A stretch of DNA of 20,881 bases, from the NCBI GenBank assembly GCA_002394385.1, contig DGTS01000028.1, forward strand, positions 14,600 through 35,480, given 5' to 3'. Source of the stretch: Prevotella sp. UBA4330 (GTDB lineage Bacteria; Bacteroidota; Bacteroidia; Bacteroidales; Bacteroidaceae). Below, piece after piece: positions 7,452 through 14,488 of this stretch. Each line of letters starts with the position of its first letter. The stretch's first letter is position 1. Made by a program: the position numbers and the translations under genes. The notes beneath the pieces are model-generated. The model was not told the DNA's origin. It was given only the letters and a program-made list of their open reading frames with translations, and ran no database searches.

Positions 7452-7472
7452 AGTGATTAGGGCCTAATCACT
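7452..7472. repeat. 21-nt perfect palindrome AGTGATTAGG-G-CCTAATCACT
   Basis: Ten-nt arms around a single G, with no adjacent gene start. It is flanked by ACTTGTG words on both sides. Could be a protein-binding site or a decayed hairpin element; nothing else supports a function. Confidence 0.7.
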
Positions 7473-7523
7473 CTCTCACTTGTGCTTCCTGACCACCTCA
7501 CTTGTATATATCTGACCTACTCA

Positions 7524-7556
7524 GGAGATACACCTGACATGTTCAGGAATATCTCC
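7524..7556. repeat. Two-step hairpin
   Basis: GGAGATA pairs with TATCTCC and, inside it, CCTGA pairs with TCAGG, with two unpaired bases on each side between the helices and a CATGT loop. The symmetry makes it a plausible structured or binding element. No T-run follows. Confidence 0.6.
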
Positions 7557-7610
7557 TCACAAAGACTCCAAGCATTATATGGCTTATTGCAAACTAATAG
7601 TCAGCCACGT

Positions 7611-7802
7611 GTAGGGGCGTACCTCCGTGTGCGTCCGAACCGCCATCAGGCGGTATGTGTTGACGTGTCTTTATTCCGATGACGACATGCTGTGGATGCA
7701 GGCGGGCGCACACAGAGGTACGCCCCTACTACTTCTTCCTGCCGGGTATATAATACTTGCCATAGTGGATGCAGGCGGGCGCACACGGAGGTACGCCCCT
7801 AC
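7611..7802. repeat. GTAGGGGCG dispersed repeat: one forward, two inverted copies
   Basis: A 27-nt sequence beginning GTAGGGGCGTACCTCCGTGT (7611-7637) recurs in reverse complement at 7703-7729 (two mismatches) and 7776-7802 (one mismatch). The two inverted copies lie in a 38-nt direct repeat (7692-7729, 7765-7802) at 73-bp spacing. A small hairpin, ACCGCC-ATCA-GGCGGT, lies at 7639-7654. The arrangement is that of a palindromic non-autonomous element with one end duplicated. Confidence 0.9.
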
Positions 7803-7840
7803 AATTTGAAATGGCGGCATGCAGAAATTTCGTGTCCTTT

Positions 7841-8127
7841 ATGTCTTTATGTCCAATAAACATGTCTTTACGTCCAACAAAACATGTCTTTATGTCCAAC
7901 AAAACATGTCTTTACGTCCAACAAAATATGTCTTTCTGTCCAACATAATATGTCTTTATGTCCAACAAAACATGTCTTTATGTCCAACAAAATATGTCTT
8001 TATGTCCAACATAATATGTCTTTATGTCCTAAACTACTTATGTCTTTATGTCCAACATAATATGTCTTTATGTCCAACAAAACATGTCTTTGCGTCTAAT
8101 AAAACATGTCTTTATGTCCAAAACCAT
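7841..8127 (+). repeat. 22-bp tandem array, 13 copies, upstream of the sugar-operon promoter
   Basis: Units read ATGTCTTTATGTCCAACAAA plus two bases. Starts fall at 7841, 7862, 7884, 7906, 7928, 7950, 7972, 7994, 8016, 8040, 8062, 8084 and 8106, so the period is 22 with one 21 and one 24 step. Variants are mostly single base changes (CGTCC for TGTCC, AACATAAT for AACAAAAC). Each unit holds two TGTC words 8 bases apart. There are no unique spacers, so it is not CRISPR. The last unit ends 8 bases before the promoter's -33 box. A long open frame through it is a by-product of the repeat. Confidence 0.93.
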
Positions 8128-8135
8128 GAAAAACT

Positions 8136-8166
8136 TTTGTATTTATCATATTTATTTGTACTTTTG
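8136..8166 (+). promoter_or_regulatory. Bacteroidetes consensus promoter of the L-galactose operon
   Basis: TTTG (8136-8139), 19 bases, then TACTTTTG (8159-8166), an exact fit to the Bacteroidetes primary-sigma consensus TTTG-N19-TAnnTTTG. The predicted start near 8171 leaves a leader of about 65 nt before the ATG at 8238. The 22-bp array ends just upstream. Confidence 0.85.
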
Positions 8167-8237
8167 CAGCGTCCGAGTATGAGATGACGTGAAAGGTAAT
8201 CTATAGAACTACATTATTCAAATAACCTATAAATAAG

Positions 8238-9101
8238 ATGATAGCAAAAATCACACAACTGGCACTGGCATTGCTGCTCCCTTGTTGCGCAATGGCAGAC
8301 GATTTGGGTACTTACACACTGAATGTAGGCAAGACGAGCCTGACCATCAATGCAGAGAAAGGGGCAAGGATTATGTCATATAAGTATGACGACAAGGAAG
8401 TAATCTCGCAACTGACATGGCCCGAGACTTTCGGAAGCACCTTCTGGACTAGTCCGCAGAAGGAATGGAACTGGCCGCCAGTGCCAGAATACGACAAGAG
8501 ACCGTACACTGTGGAGCAGCGTGACGGACGGCTCGTGATGACAAGCAGTGTGTCGGAGCGCATGAAATATCGCATCGTGAAGGAGTTCGCTGTTGACGAT
8601 GAGGCACAGGCTTTCGACATAACATATAGCATCATCAACGAGAGCGACGAGGAGCGTAGTGTTGCGCCATGGGAGATAACACGTGTGCCCAACGCAGGAC
8701 TCATCTTCTTTGACGCTCCTGCCGAACAGGTGTGGCCTTCAGGACTTATGGATTTCCGCTCGTCTGAGGGTGTTGCATGGTATCAGGCAGACGTAACGGG
8801 CGAGAACCGCAAGGTGAATGCCGACGCCAAGGGATGGCTGGCTTACGCCAACGATGGACTTCTGCTGGTGAAGCAGTTCGAAGACCTCAACCAGTCGCAG
8901 CCGGCGCCGGGCGAAGCAGAGGTGCAGGTGTACGTGAACCGAGGCAAGACATATATCGAACTGGAGAGCCAGGGAGCATACACCGTGCTGAAACCAGGTG
9001 AGCGACTAACGTGGAAAGTGCGCTGGATGCTCGTTCCCTGCACGTCAGAGACTGTGCCTTCTGCCGCATTGCTGAAGCAAGTTAAGGAATTGGTGAAATA
9101 A
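8238..9101 (+). CDS. Exported DUF4380 / galactose-mutarotase-fold protein
   Basis: A 287-aa protein with a signal peptide (about MIAKITQLALALLLPCCAMA, cleavage before DD). The rest resembles DUF4380, a family with the aldose-1-epimerase (galactose mutarotase) beta-sandwich fold. Diagnostic blocks are GARIMSYKYDDKEV (about 42-55), WPETFGSTFWTSPQKEWNWP (about 61-80) and SVAPWEITRVPNAG (mid-protein). I cannot identify catalytic residues with certainty. Being first in an operon for oxidation of L-galactose, it may interconvert sugar anomers or act on a galactose-containing glycan in the periplasm; this is inference. It is followed after 36 bp by the aldo/keto reductase. The two adjacent Cys at 16-17 leave a small chance that it is a lipoprotein. 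Confidence 0.8.
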   Translation: MIAKITQLALALLLPCCAMADDLGTYTLNVGKTSLTINAEKGARIMSYKYDDKEVISQLTWPETFGSTFWTSPQKEWNWPPVPEYDKRPYTVEQRDGRLVMTSSVSERMKYRIVKEFAVDDEAQAFDITYSIINESDEERSVAPWEITRVPNAGLIFFDAPAEQVWPSGLMDFRSSEGVAWYQADVTGENRKVNADAKGWLAYANDGLLLVKQFEDLNQSQPAPGEAEVQVYVNRGKTYIELESQGAYTVLKPGERLTWKVRWMLVPCTSETVPSAALLKQVKELVK

Positions 9102-9137
9102 CACATAAAACTCTAAGTTCAAAAATAAACAACCCCT

Positions 9138-10088
9138 ATGATATACAACGAATTAGGAAAAACCGGCTTAAAGGTTTCTAATATCTCTTTTGGAGCCTCG
9201 TCGCTGGGTGGCGTGTTTCGCCAGATAAGTGAGGAAGAAGCACTAAAAGCAGTGTTCACCGCCATAGACAATGGCATCAATTTCATTGATGTTTCACCCT
9301 ATTATGGGCATCTCAAGGCAGAGACGGTGCTCGGAAAGGCGCTCAAGCAGATACCGCGCGACCGCTACTACCTCTCAACAAAGGTGGGACGCTACGGCAA
9401 GGATGGCGTGAACCTGTGGGACTACTCTGCCAAGCGAGCAACAGAGAGCGTCTATGAGAGTATGGAACGACTGAACATCGACTATATCGACCTCATCAAC
9501 GTTCACGACATAGAGTTTCAAGCGTCACTCGATGGTGGCTTGCAGAAGGTTGTCGATGAGACATTGCCCGCCCTGGTAGCCCTCCGTGAGAAAGGCGTTG
9601 TGGGGCATGTGGGCATCACTGACCTGCAACCAGAGAACCTTAAATGGGTGATTGAGCACTCCGAGCCAGGCACCGTGGAGAGCATTCTGTGCTTCTGCCA
9701 CTACAGTCTTAACGACGACATGCTGCTCGACTATCTTGACTTCTTCGAGAGTCACGGCATCGGGGTTATCAACGCTTCTCCACTGTCAATGGGGTTGCTC
9801 TCTGACAGAGGAACACCAGACTGGCATCCCGCACCACAAGCACTGAAAGACGCGTGCCGTCGCGCCGCAGAACACTGCCGGTCGAAGAACTATCCTATAG
9901 AGAAACTTGCTATGCAGTTCTCCACAAGTCTTAATCCGCGCATTGCCACCACGCTTTTCAGCAGTGCCAACCCAAAGAACGTGCAGAAGAACATCGACTA
10001 TATCAGTGAACCAATGGACGAGCAACTGGTCGGTGAGGTGCAATCTATCATCGGCGACCAAATGCGCGTAAGATGGAAAAACTCATAA
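9138..10088 (+). CDS. Aldo/keto reductase, probable L-galactose 1-dehydrogenase
   Basis: A 316-aa cytoplasmic oxidoreductase with the AKR barrel. The catalytic tetrad is visible: Asp51, Tyr56 (in IDVSPYYG), Lys82 (STKVGRYG) and His123 (INVHD). The sequence most resembles the L-galactose/L-fucose dehydrogenase branch, which oxidises the C1 hydroxyl to a 1,5-lactone with NAD(P). Its neighbours supply the next two steps: a lactonase of the amidohydrolase superfamily and an L-galactonate dehydrogenase-like enzyme. The same three activities convert L-galactose to D-tagaturonate in Bacteroides vulgatus. L-fucose is the main alternative substrate, since it differs only at C6. It starts at the first ATG of a clean N-terminus (MIYNELGKTGLKVS). 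Confidence 0.85.
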   Translation: MIYNELGKTGLKVSNISFGASSLGGVFRQISEEEALKAVFTAIDNGINFIDVSPYYGHLKAETVLGKALKQIPRDRYYLSTKVGRYGKDGVNLWDYSAKRATESVYESMERLNIDYIDLINVHDIEFQASLDGGLQKVVDETLPALVALREKGVVGHVGITDLQPENLKWVIEHSEPGTVESILCFCHYSLNDDMLLDYLDFFESHGIGVINASPLSMGLLSDRGTPDWHPAPQALKDACRRAAEHCRSKNYPIEKLAMQFSTSLNPRIATTLFSSANPKNVQKNIDYISEPMDEQLVGEVQSIIGDQMRVRWKNS

Positions 10089-10112
10089 CTTTTCGATACG
10101 GGCGCACTACAA

Positions 10113-10149
10113 ATAAACTCCTAACTCCTAAATTCTAACTCCTAACTCC
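10113..10149 (+). repeat. TAACTCC word array before the lactonase start
   Basis: A short simple repeat of TAACTCC and TAAATTC words fills the gap between the aldo/keto reductase and the lactonase and ends two bases before the ATG at 10151. It is similar in style to other AACTC-word arrays in this window (15944-15975, 18448-18580). It has no visible promoter, so the gene is probably read through from upstream. Confidence 0.8.
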
Positions 10150-10150
10150 A

Positions 10151-11083
10151 ATGAACATTATTGATGCACACAGTCATCTGTGGCTAAGGCAAGACACCTC
10201 ATGGGACGGCAAGGCGATACGCACCCTAACCAATGGTCGCTCGTTGTTTCTCGGCGAGGAGGTACAAATGATTCCGCCGTTCATCATCGACGGGCGCAAC
10301 ACGGCAGAGGTGTTCCTCTCTAACATGGATTATGCTCAGGTGTCAGCGGCTGTCGTTGTACAGGAATTCATCGACGGCATACAGAACGACTATCTTGCAG
10401 AGGTGCAACGCCAGTGGCCCGACAGGTTCTTCGTCTTCGGCATGGCCGACTATCTTCATGACGGTTTTCTCGGTCAGACACGACAATTGCTGCTTGCACA
10501 AGGTTTCCGTGGGCTTGCCATTCCAGCCCATCGTCTGCTGGGACAGAGTCTTAACAGCGACGAGATGATGGAGATGTTCCGTATGATGGAGGCCAACGAC
10601 AAGTGGTTGTCGATAACACTTGCCGACGGCGACCGTCAGGTGGCAGAACTTGGTGAAGTGATAGCCGAGTGTCCTCGTCTGAAGATAGCCATCGGTCATC
10701 TGTGCATGGCGTCGCCACCTGTCACTCCTCCTTGGCAGAACCCACAGTGGAGAGCGCAGGTGATGCTGGCTCGTCATGAGAATGTGATGATTGAGTCGGG
10801 CGGACTAACATGGCTCTATAACTCGGAGTTCTACCCCTACCCCAGCGGCATCCGTGCCATCCGCGAGGCTGCCGACCTTGTGGGTATGGAGAAACTGATG
10901 TGGGGCAGCGACTATCCTCGTACCATCACCGCCATCACCTACCGCATGTCATACGACTTCGTTTCAAAGACAAAAGAACTCACAGACGAGCAAAAGAGTC
11001 TTTTCCTTGGCGACAATGCCCGTCGTTTCTATCAATTCAAACATCTTGTAGATTTACCTTATATTAAAAATATGAGTGAATAA
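10151..11083 (+). CDS. Amidohydrolase-superfamily sugar lactonase, probable L-galactono-1,5-lactonase
   Basis: A 310-aa TIM-barrel hydrolase of the amidohydrolase-2 / COG3618-like type. Metal and catalytic residues can be read: His7-x-His9 (DAHSHLW), His183 (IAIGHLC) and Asp254 (MWGSDYPRT). Members of this group open sugar-acid 1,5-lactones such as L-fucono- and L-galactono-1,5-lactone. Position between a sugar 1-dehydrogenase and an L-galactonate dehydrogenase-like gene fits lactone hydrolysis to the free acid. The spacing to the next ATG is 16 bp. Exact substrate (L-galactono versus L-fucono lactone) cannot be told from sequence by eye; the downstream dehydrogenase favours L-galactonate. 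Confidence 0.83.
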   Translation: MNIIDAHSHLWLRQDTSWDGKAIRTLTNGRSLFLGEEVQMIPPFIIDGRNTAEVFLSNMDYAQVSAAVVVQEFIDGIQNDYLAEVQRQWPDRFFVFGMADYLHDGFLGQTRQLLLAQGFRGLAIPAHRLLGQSLNSDEMMEMFRMMEANDKWLSITLADGDRQVAELGEVIAECPRLKIAIGHLCMASPPVTPPWQNPQWRAQVMLARHENVMIESGGLTWLYNSEFYPYPSGIRAIREAADLVGMEKLMWGSDYPRTITAITYRMSYDFVSKTKELTDEQKSLFLGDNARRFYQFKHLVDLPYIKNMSE

Positions 11084-11099
11084 CAAAACACACACAATA

Positions 11100-12122
11100 A
11101 TGAAAGCAATACAAATCTCTGATTACCGCAAAATGGCGGTAGTAGAAGTGGAAGAACCGCAGATGAAGAGCAACGAAGTGCTTCTGCGCCTTCAATATGT
11201 GGGCTTCTGTGGTTCCGACCTCAGCACCTACTTAGGCAAGAACCCTATGGTGAAGATGCCCGTTATACCTGGTCATGAGGTGGGCGCCGTAATAGAAAAG
11301 GTGGGGACCGACGTTCCTGAAGGACTGAAACCAGGCATGGTGGTCACCGTTAACCCATACACCAACTGCGGCAAGTGTGCCTCGTGCCGCAACGGGCGCG
11401 TAAACGCTTGTCAACACAACGAGACTCTCGGCGTGCAGCGCAATGGAGCCATGCGCACCATGATAGCACTGCCATGGGAGAAGGTGATTCCTGCAGGACT
11501 TCTCACACCGCGCACCTGTGCACTCATAGAACCCATGAGCGTGGGCTTCCATGCTGTGAGCCGCGCACAGGTAACCGATATTGATGTTGTCTTTGTCATC
11601 GGTTGCGGAATGGTTGGCATGGGTGCCGTGGTGCGTAGCGTGCAGCGTGGTGCTACGGTGGTGGCTGCCGACATCGACGACGAGAAACTGGCACTTGCTC
11701 GACAGATGGGAGCCAGTTACACCATCAACACACTCACCGATGACGTTCACCAGCGTCTCATGGAGATGACATCGGGCTTCGGTCCCGACGTGGTAATCGA
11801 GGCTGTTGGCAATCCACACACCTACCAGATGGCTGTTGACGAGGTGGCTTTCACAGGTCGCGTCATCTGCATCGGATATGCCAAGACAGAGGTGTCGTTC
11901 CAAACGAAGTTCTTCGTACAGAAAGAACTTGATATTCGCGGTTCGCGCAACGCCCAGCCATCCGATTTCCGTGCAGTCATTCACTATCTTGAGAAAGGAC
12001 AGTGCCCTGTTGATGCCCTTATCAGCAGTGTGGTAAAACCAGAATCTGCTCCCGAGGCAATGAGCCAGTGGGCTGAAAACCCTGGTAAAGTGTTCAGAAT
12101 ATTGGTGGATTTCACAGAGTAA
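11100..12122 (+). CDS. Zinc-dependent medium-chain dehydrogenase, probable L-galactonate 5-dehydrogenase
   Basis: A 340-aa cytoplasmic MDR enzyme. Catalytic zinc ligands are Cys37, His59-Glu60 (PGHE) and Glu144; the structural zinc site is Cys90, Cys93, Cys96, Cys104. The nucleotide fold has GCGMVG (168-173) and ends its second strand with Asp191 (VVAADIDD), which points to NAD. The segment RGSRNAQPSDF near the C-terminus matches the GSRNATPEDF motif of E. coli LgoD (YjjN), which oxidises L-galactonate to D-tagaturonate. I chose the ATG at 11100 over the upstream GTG at 11076 because the latter overlaps the lactonase and adds residues outside the family. The tagaturonate would enter the hexuronate pathway, whose genes are not in this window. 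It ends at a strong hairpin. Confidence 0.83.
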   Translation: MKAIQISDYRKMAVVEVEEPQMKSNEVLLRLQYVGFCGSDLSTYLGKNPMVKMPVIPGHEVGAVIEKVGTDVPEGLKPGMVVTVNPYTNCGKCASCRNGRVNACQHNETLGVQRNGAMRTMIALPWEKVIPAGLLTPRTCALIEPMSVGFHAVSRAQVTDIDVVFVIGCGMVGMGAVVRSVQRGATVVAADIDDEKLALARQMGASYTINTLTDDVHQRLMEMTSGFGPDVVIEAVGNPHTYQMAVDEVAFTGRVICIGYAKTEVSFQTKFFVQKELDIRGSRNAQPSDFRAVIHYLEKGQCPVDALISSVVKPESAPEAMSQWAENPGKVFRILVDFTE

Positions 12123-12132
12123 ACATAAGAAA

Positions 12133-12162
12133 AAAGGAAGTCGAAACTAATCGACTTCCTTT
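12133..12162. terminator. Bidirectional intrinsic terminator
   Basis: A 12-bp perfect stem (AAAGGAAGTCGA / TCGACTTCCTTT) with a 6-nt loop lies between the L-galactonate dehydrogenase and tRNA-Lys, which converge here. Read on the minus strand, the stem is followed by a T-rich run (TTTTTTCTT), good for ending the tRNA transcript. On the plus strand the tail is TTTTGTTTTG. Confidence 0.88.
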
Positions 12163-12169
12163 TGTTTTG

Positions 12170-12242
12170 TACACCCGCAGGGGTTCGAACCCTGGACACC
12201 CTGATTAAGAGTCAGGTGCTCTACCAACTGAGCTACGGGTGC
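12170..12242 (-). tRNA. tRNA-Lys (anticodon CTT)
   Basis: Read on the minus strand, a 73-nt cloverleaf: acceptor GCACCCG with CGGGTGT (one G-U pair), D-arm GCTC..GAGC, anticodon arm CCTGA-CTCTTAA-TCAGG with anticodon CTT (reads AAG, lysine), and T-arm CAGGG-TTCGAAC-CCCTG. The discriminator is A and the CCA end is not encoded. A promoter of the Bacteroidetes type lies upstream at 12286-12317, and a terminator lies at its 3' side. Confidence 0.97.
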
Positions 12243-12285
12243 AACATTTTTGTGCGTCAGAAAGGCTATTTCTGAATTGCGAGTG

Positions 12286-12317
12286 CAAAGGTACTGCCTT
12301 TTTTCGTAACCGCCAAA
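12286..12317 (-). promoter_or_regulatory. Promoter of tRNA-Lys
   Basis: On the minus strand: TTTG (12317-12314), 20 bases, then TACCTTTG (12293-12286). This is one base from the ideal spacing and leaves a leader of roughly 40 nt before the mature tRNA. A 6-bp hairpin (CAGAAA / TTTCTG, 12258-12274) lies in that leader. Confidence 0.75.
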
Positions 12318-12343
12318 CATTTCTTGCTTTTTTTTCTGAAAAA

Positions 12344-12375
12344 CTTGTTTTGTATAAAATTTAATGTTACTTTTG
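12344..12375 (+). promoter_or_regulatory. Promoter of the DUF6359-like lipoprotein gene
   Basis: A perfect -7 box TACTTTTG (12368-12375) preceded by a weaker -33 element CTTG (12344-12347) at 20 bases. The predicted start near 12380 gives a leader of about 35 nt before the ATG at 12416. This also argues against an upstream GTG at 12380 as the start codon. Confidence 0.65.
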
Positions 12376-12415
12376 CATTGTGTTTCAAGACTCAACTAAC
12401 CGAAATCCTAATATT

Positions 12416-12997
12416 ATGAAAAGAAATAAATGTCACATTCTGTTGTTCCTAATCGCACTGGTACTAACAACTGCCGGATGCGAGAAAGGCTATTATGGTG
12501 AGGAAATCAATAACACGGAGGACACTGAGGAGACAGAGGGCACAGAGGGTTCTCAGGATACTGACGACGGCTCTGATGACTCTGGCGATGAAGGTGGTTC
12601 TGAAGGAAGCGGCGATGAAGGCGGCTCGGAAGGACCAGGGGGAAATGCAGACGAAGCGGATATGCTCTCTGTTGAGCAATTCATGTCGCAAACGTTGACT
12701 GGACAGACGTGGGTTGTAGGTTATGTGGTAGGCGCATGCAGCAAGACCATTAACAACGCCGACTTTGAGCCTCCCTTTGAATATCCTCAGGCGATATTGC
12801 TGGCAGACCATCCGGGAGAGACAAACAAAGAGAAAGTGATAACCATCGGCTTGCCCAGCGGATATAAGGTAAGAAAGGAACTGAACCTCGTAGATCATCC
12901 TGAGAACTATGGTAAGCGCGTTGCCATCTACGGCGAACAGACTACCTATCTTAAAGTCATTGGTATAAAGAAACCCGCAGGGTGGAAAGTATATTGA
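12416..12997 (+). CDS. Lipoprotein with acidic Gly/Ser/Glu linker and DUF6359-like OB-fold domain
   Basis: A 193-aa predicted lipoprotein: hydrophobic signal, then TTAGC with the lipid-bearing Cys at position 22. Residues about 30-82 are an acidic low-complexity linker rich in E, D, G and S. Within it a 27-nt unit encoding GDEGGSEGS/P is repeated in tandem (12584-12610 and 12611-12637). The C-terminal 105 residues (about SVEQFMSQTLTGQTWVVGYV to the end) resemble DUF6359, with VVGYVVG, ILLADHPGETN, VRKELNLVDHPENYGKRV and a closing W/Y. Such domains are found on surface lipoproteins of Bacteroidales; function is unknown. The acidic linker recalls the lipoprotein-export signals that place proteins on the outer surface, though it lies further from the Cys than usual. 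Confidence 0.78.
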   Translation: MKRNKCHILLFLIALVLTTAGCEKGYYGEEINNTEDTEETEGTEGSQDTDDGSDDSGDEGGSEGSGDEGGSEGPGGNADEADMLSVEQFMSQTLTGQTWVVGYVVGACSKTINNADFEPPFEYPQAILLADHPGETNKEKVITIGLPSGYKVRKELNLVDHPENYGKRVAIYGEQTTYLKVIGIKKPAGWKVY

Positions 12998-12998
12998 A

Positions 12999-13037
12999 AA
13001 ATGGGACTCGTGCAGCATTGTAGCACGAGTCCCATTT
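12999..13037. terminator. Bidirectional terminator between convergent genes
   Basis: A 15-bp stem (AAATGGGACTCGTGC / GCACGAGTCCCATTT) around a 9-nt loop, starting two bases after the lipoprotein stop codon and ending 27 bases before the end of the GH57 gene. The A and T runs on its two sides give a terminator for both strands. Confidence 0.88.
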
Positions 13038-13064
13038 GTATTTACCGCTGTGTCTTAGCGGTTT

Positions 13065-14483
13065 TTACTTCTTTTCTGTTTCCTCTTTCTTTGCAGCAGC
13101 CTTCTTTGCCGGCGCTTTCTTTGCTGCTGGCTTAGCGGCTTTATCGCCTGCCTTGTCGAGTTGCTTCTTCAGTTTCTCTTCTGCCAACTGCAGTTTCTCC
13201 ACCTTTGCCTGCAGACGCACGATTTCCTTCTCTTTCATGGTGATTTCGTCGCCCTGGTTCTTGATGGTGGTAAGCAGTGAGTTGAGTTCCTCATTGTCAA
13301 TCTCTTCTGGATAGAGGCTGTTAACGCGGCTCATGAAGTCGCCGAGCACGTTCATGTAGTTGGTGAACGCATCAAACGGCGAAGAATAGATGCCGCGGTC
13401 GAGTCCCACATTGCTTGGCTTGGTGGTCATGAAACGGAAGTTGTTGGATGCCTGCAGGTAGTCCCAGTCCTGATTAATTCTCGGGTCATTGGCTATGCGC
13501 ACGCGGTCGGCCACGCTATAGAGTTTGTTGAATGCCTCACGCTGCATGGCGTTACCGAGCCAACAAGACACGTCGCGCTCCTCGTCAACCCACGACAGAG
13601 TGTCGGGCACGTCGAGGTTGCCCACGCTCTTCATCTTACCGATTATTTCAGAAGGTGTAGAGAAGTTGATGCCTTTCTGCTTTGCACATACCGGAATGGC
13701 ACGCAAGAACTCAAGGATGTTCGACGACAGCGGCTGAGCGATGCCGAGAGCAGAGAGTTCCATAAAGATATTGATTACCTGCTCTTCTTCCGGCAGACGT
13801 GCTATGCGGTCAACGTAGTTGTCTGCAAAGAGTGGATAACCATCCCAGTCGCTGTTATTGAAGCGCAGCGAGATGTCGTCAGAGAGTTCAACGTCGCGAA
13901 GCAACAGTTTAAGACTTGGGGCAAGAGCGCAGTTATACACATAGTGTGGCGACTTCCATCCGAGCACATGCTTTGCACCCTCGGTGAGCATTCCCTTGAA
14001 ACCAAGTGCTGATGCCTGCAATCCGATGTCATCGCTATAGATGAGTGAAGAGTTGCGCAACACTGTCGGCTTCTTGCCGAAATACTCCTTTATCTTTGCA
14101 GCCTGCTTCTTCACGTCGGCAGCGAATGCCTGCTCGTTGGCAAGTGAAGAAAGTCCGTGACTGTATGGCTCAGCAAGAAACTCCACACATCCCGTGGCGT
14201 TGAGGTCTTGCAGTTTCTCGAGCACCTGTGGCGCATGCATCTCGAGTTGTTCCATTCCCACACCAGAGAGTGAGAATGCCACCTTGAAATATCCATTGCC
14301 CTCGCGAATCATCTGTTCGAGAGTGTTGAGGGCAGGCATGTATGAACGCTCGGCAATGTCGCTGATAGAGCGTTCGTTCTCGTAATCGTCGTAATAGTAA
14401 TGGTCGGTACCGATGTCAAAGAAACGGTAGCGCTTGAGATGTATTATCTGGTGAATCTCAAAATATAAGCAAATTGTTTTCAT
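13065..14483 (-). CDS. GH57 family alpha-amylase/glucanotransferase with coiled-coil and Lys/Ala-rich tail
   Basis: A 472-aa cytoplasmic glycosidase. The N-terminus (TICLYFEIHQ) carries the first GH57 motif; later blocks FSLSGVGMEQL, GCVEFLAEPYSHGL (containing the probable nucleophile Glu) and LRNSSLIYSDDIG, with an Asp as probable acid, match the GH57 pattern. It likely trims or rearranges alpha-1,4-glucans and is last in the glycogen operon. After the barrel comes a coiled coil (about 405-445, TIKNQGDEITMKEKEIVRLQ onward) and then a tail rich in Lys and Ala (AAKPAAKKAPAKKAAAKK), much like a histone-H1-type tail. The tail is unusual for an amylase and may bind a polyanion or help assemble a complex. 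It starts five bases from a GC-rich repeat that fills the gap to the synthase gene. Confidence 0.88.
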   Translation of the reverse strand: MKTICLYFEIHQIIHLKRYRFFDIGTDHYYYDDYENERSISDIAERSYMPALNTLEQMIREGNGYFKVAFSLSGVGMEQLEMHAPQVLEKLQDLNATGCVEFLAEPYSHGLSSLANEQAFAADVKKQAAKIKEYFGKKPTVLRNSSLIYSDDIGLQASALGFKGMLTEGAKHVLGWKSPHYVYNCALAPSLKLLLRDVELSDDISLRFNNSDWDGYPLFADNYVDRIARLPEEEQVINIFMELSALGIAQPLSSNILEFLRAIPVCAKQKGINFSTPSEIIGKMKSVGNLDVPDTLSWVDEERDVSCWLGNAMQREAFNKLYSVADRVRIANDPRINQDWDYLQASNNFRFMTTKPSNVGLDRGIYSSPFDAFTNYMNVLGDFMSRVNSLYPEEIDNEELNSLLTTIKNQGDEITMKEKEIVRLQAKVEKLQLAEEKLKKQLDKAGDKAAKPAAKKAPAKKAAAKKEETEKK

Positions 14484-14488
14484 AATAG

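Larger units (their letters stand above)
7086..8237. other. 1.15-kb gap without a supported gene, filled with repeats
   Basis: No convincing gene lies here. Short frames at about 7482-7682 and 7819-8187 translate repeat DNA and lack family features. The region holds, in order: the tail end of the duplicated cassette, a nested palindrome (7193-7255), direct CAATTTCACC repeats (about 7377-7396), a 21-nt perfect palindrome (7452-7472), a two-part hairpin (7524-7556), three GTAGGGGCG repeats (7611-7802), a 22-bp tandem array (7841-8127) and a consensus promoter (8136-8166). It separates the AT-rich accessory block from the sugar operon. Confidence 0.8.

Noticed and set aside
7482..7682. 66-aa plus-strand open frame
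   Set aside because: It runs through a hairpin and the GTAGGGGCG repeat, has no start context and no recognisable family feature.
7841..8127. CRISPR array
   Set aside because: Repeats are contiguous with no unique spacers, the unit is 22 bp, and no cas genes are nearby.
7819..8187. 122-aa plus-strand open frame
   Set aside because: It is a translation of the 22-bp tandem array. Because 22 is not a multiple of 3 the same unit is read in all three frames in turn, so no protein selection can be inferred.
7086..8237. Riboswitch or structured non-coding RNA in the long gap
   Set aside because: Several hairpins exist, but each is explained by repeat symmetry and none matches a riboswitch core that I recognise.
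11076..11099. GTG start for the zinc dehydrogenase
   Set aside because: It would overlap the lactonase and add eight residues outside the family; the ATG at 11100 directly precedes the conserved MKAIQI start.
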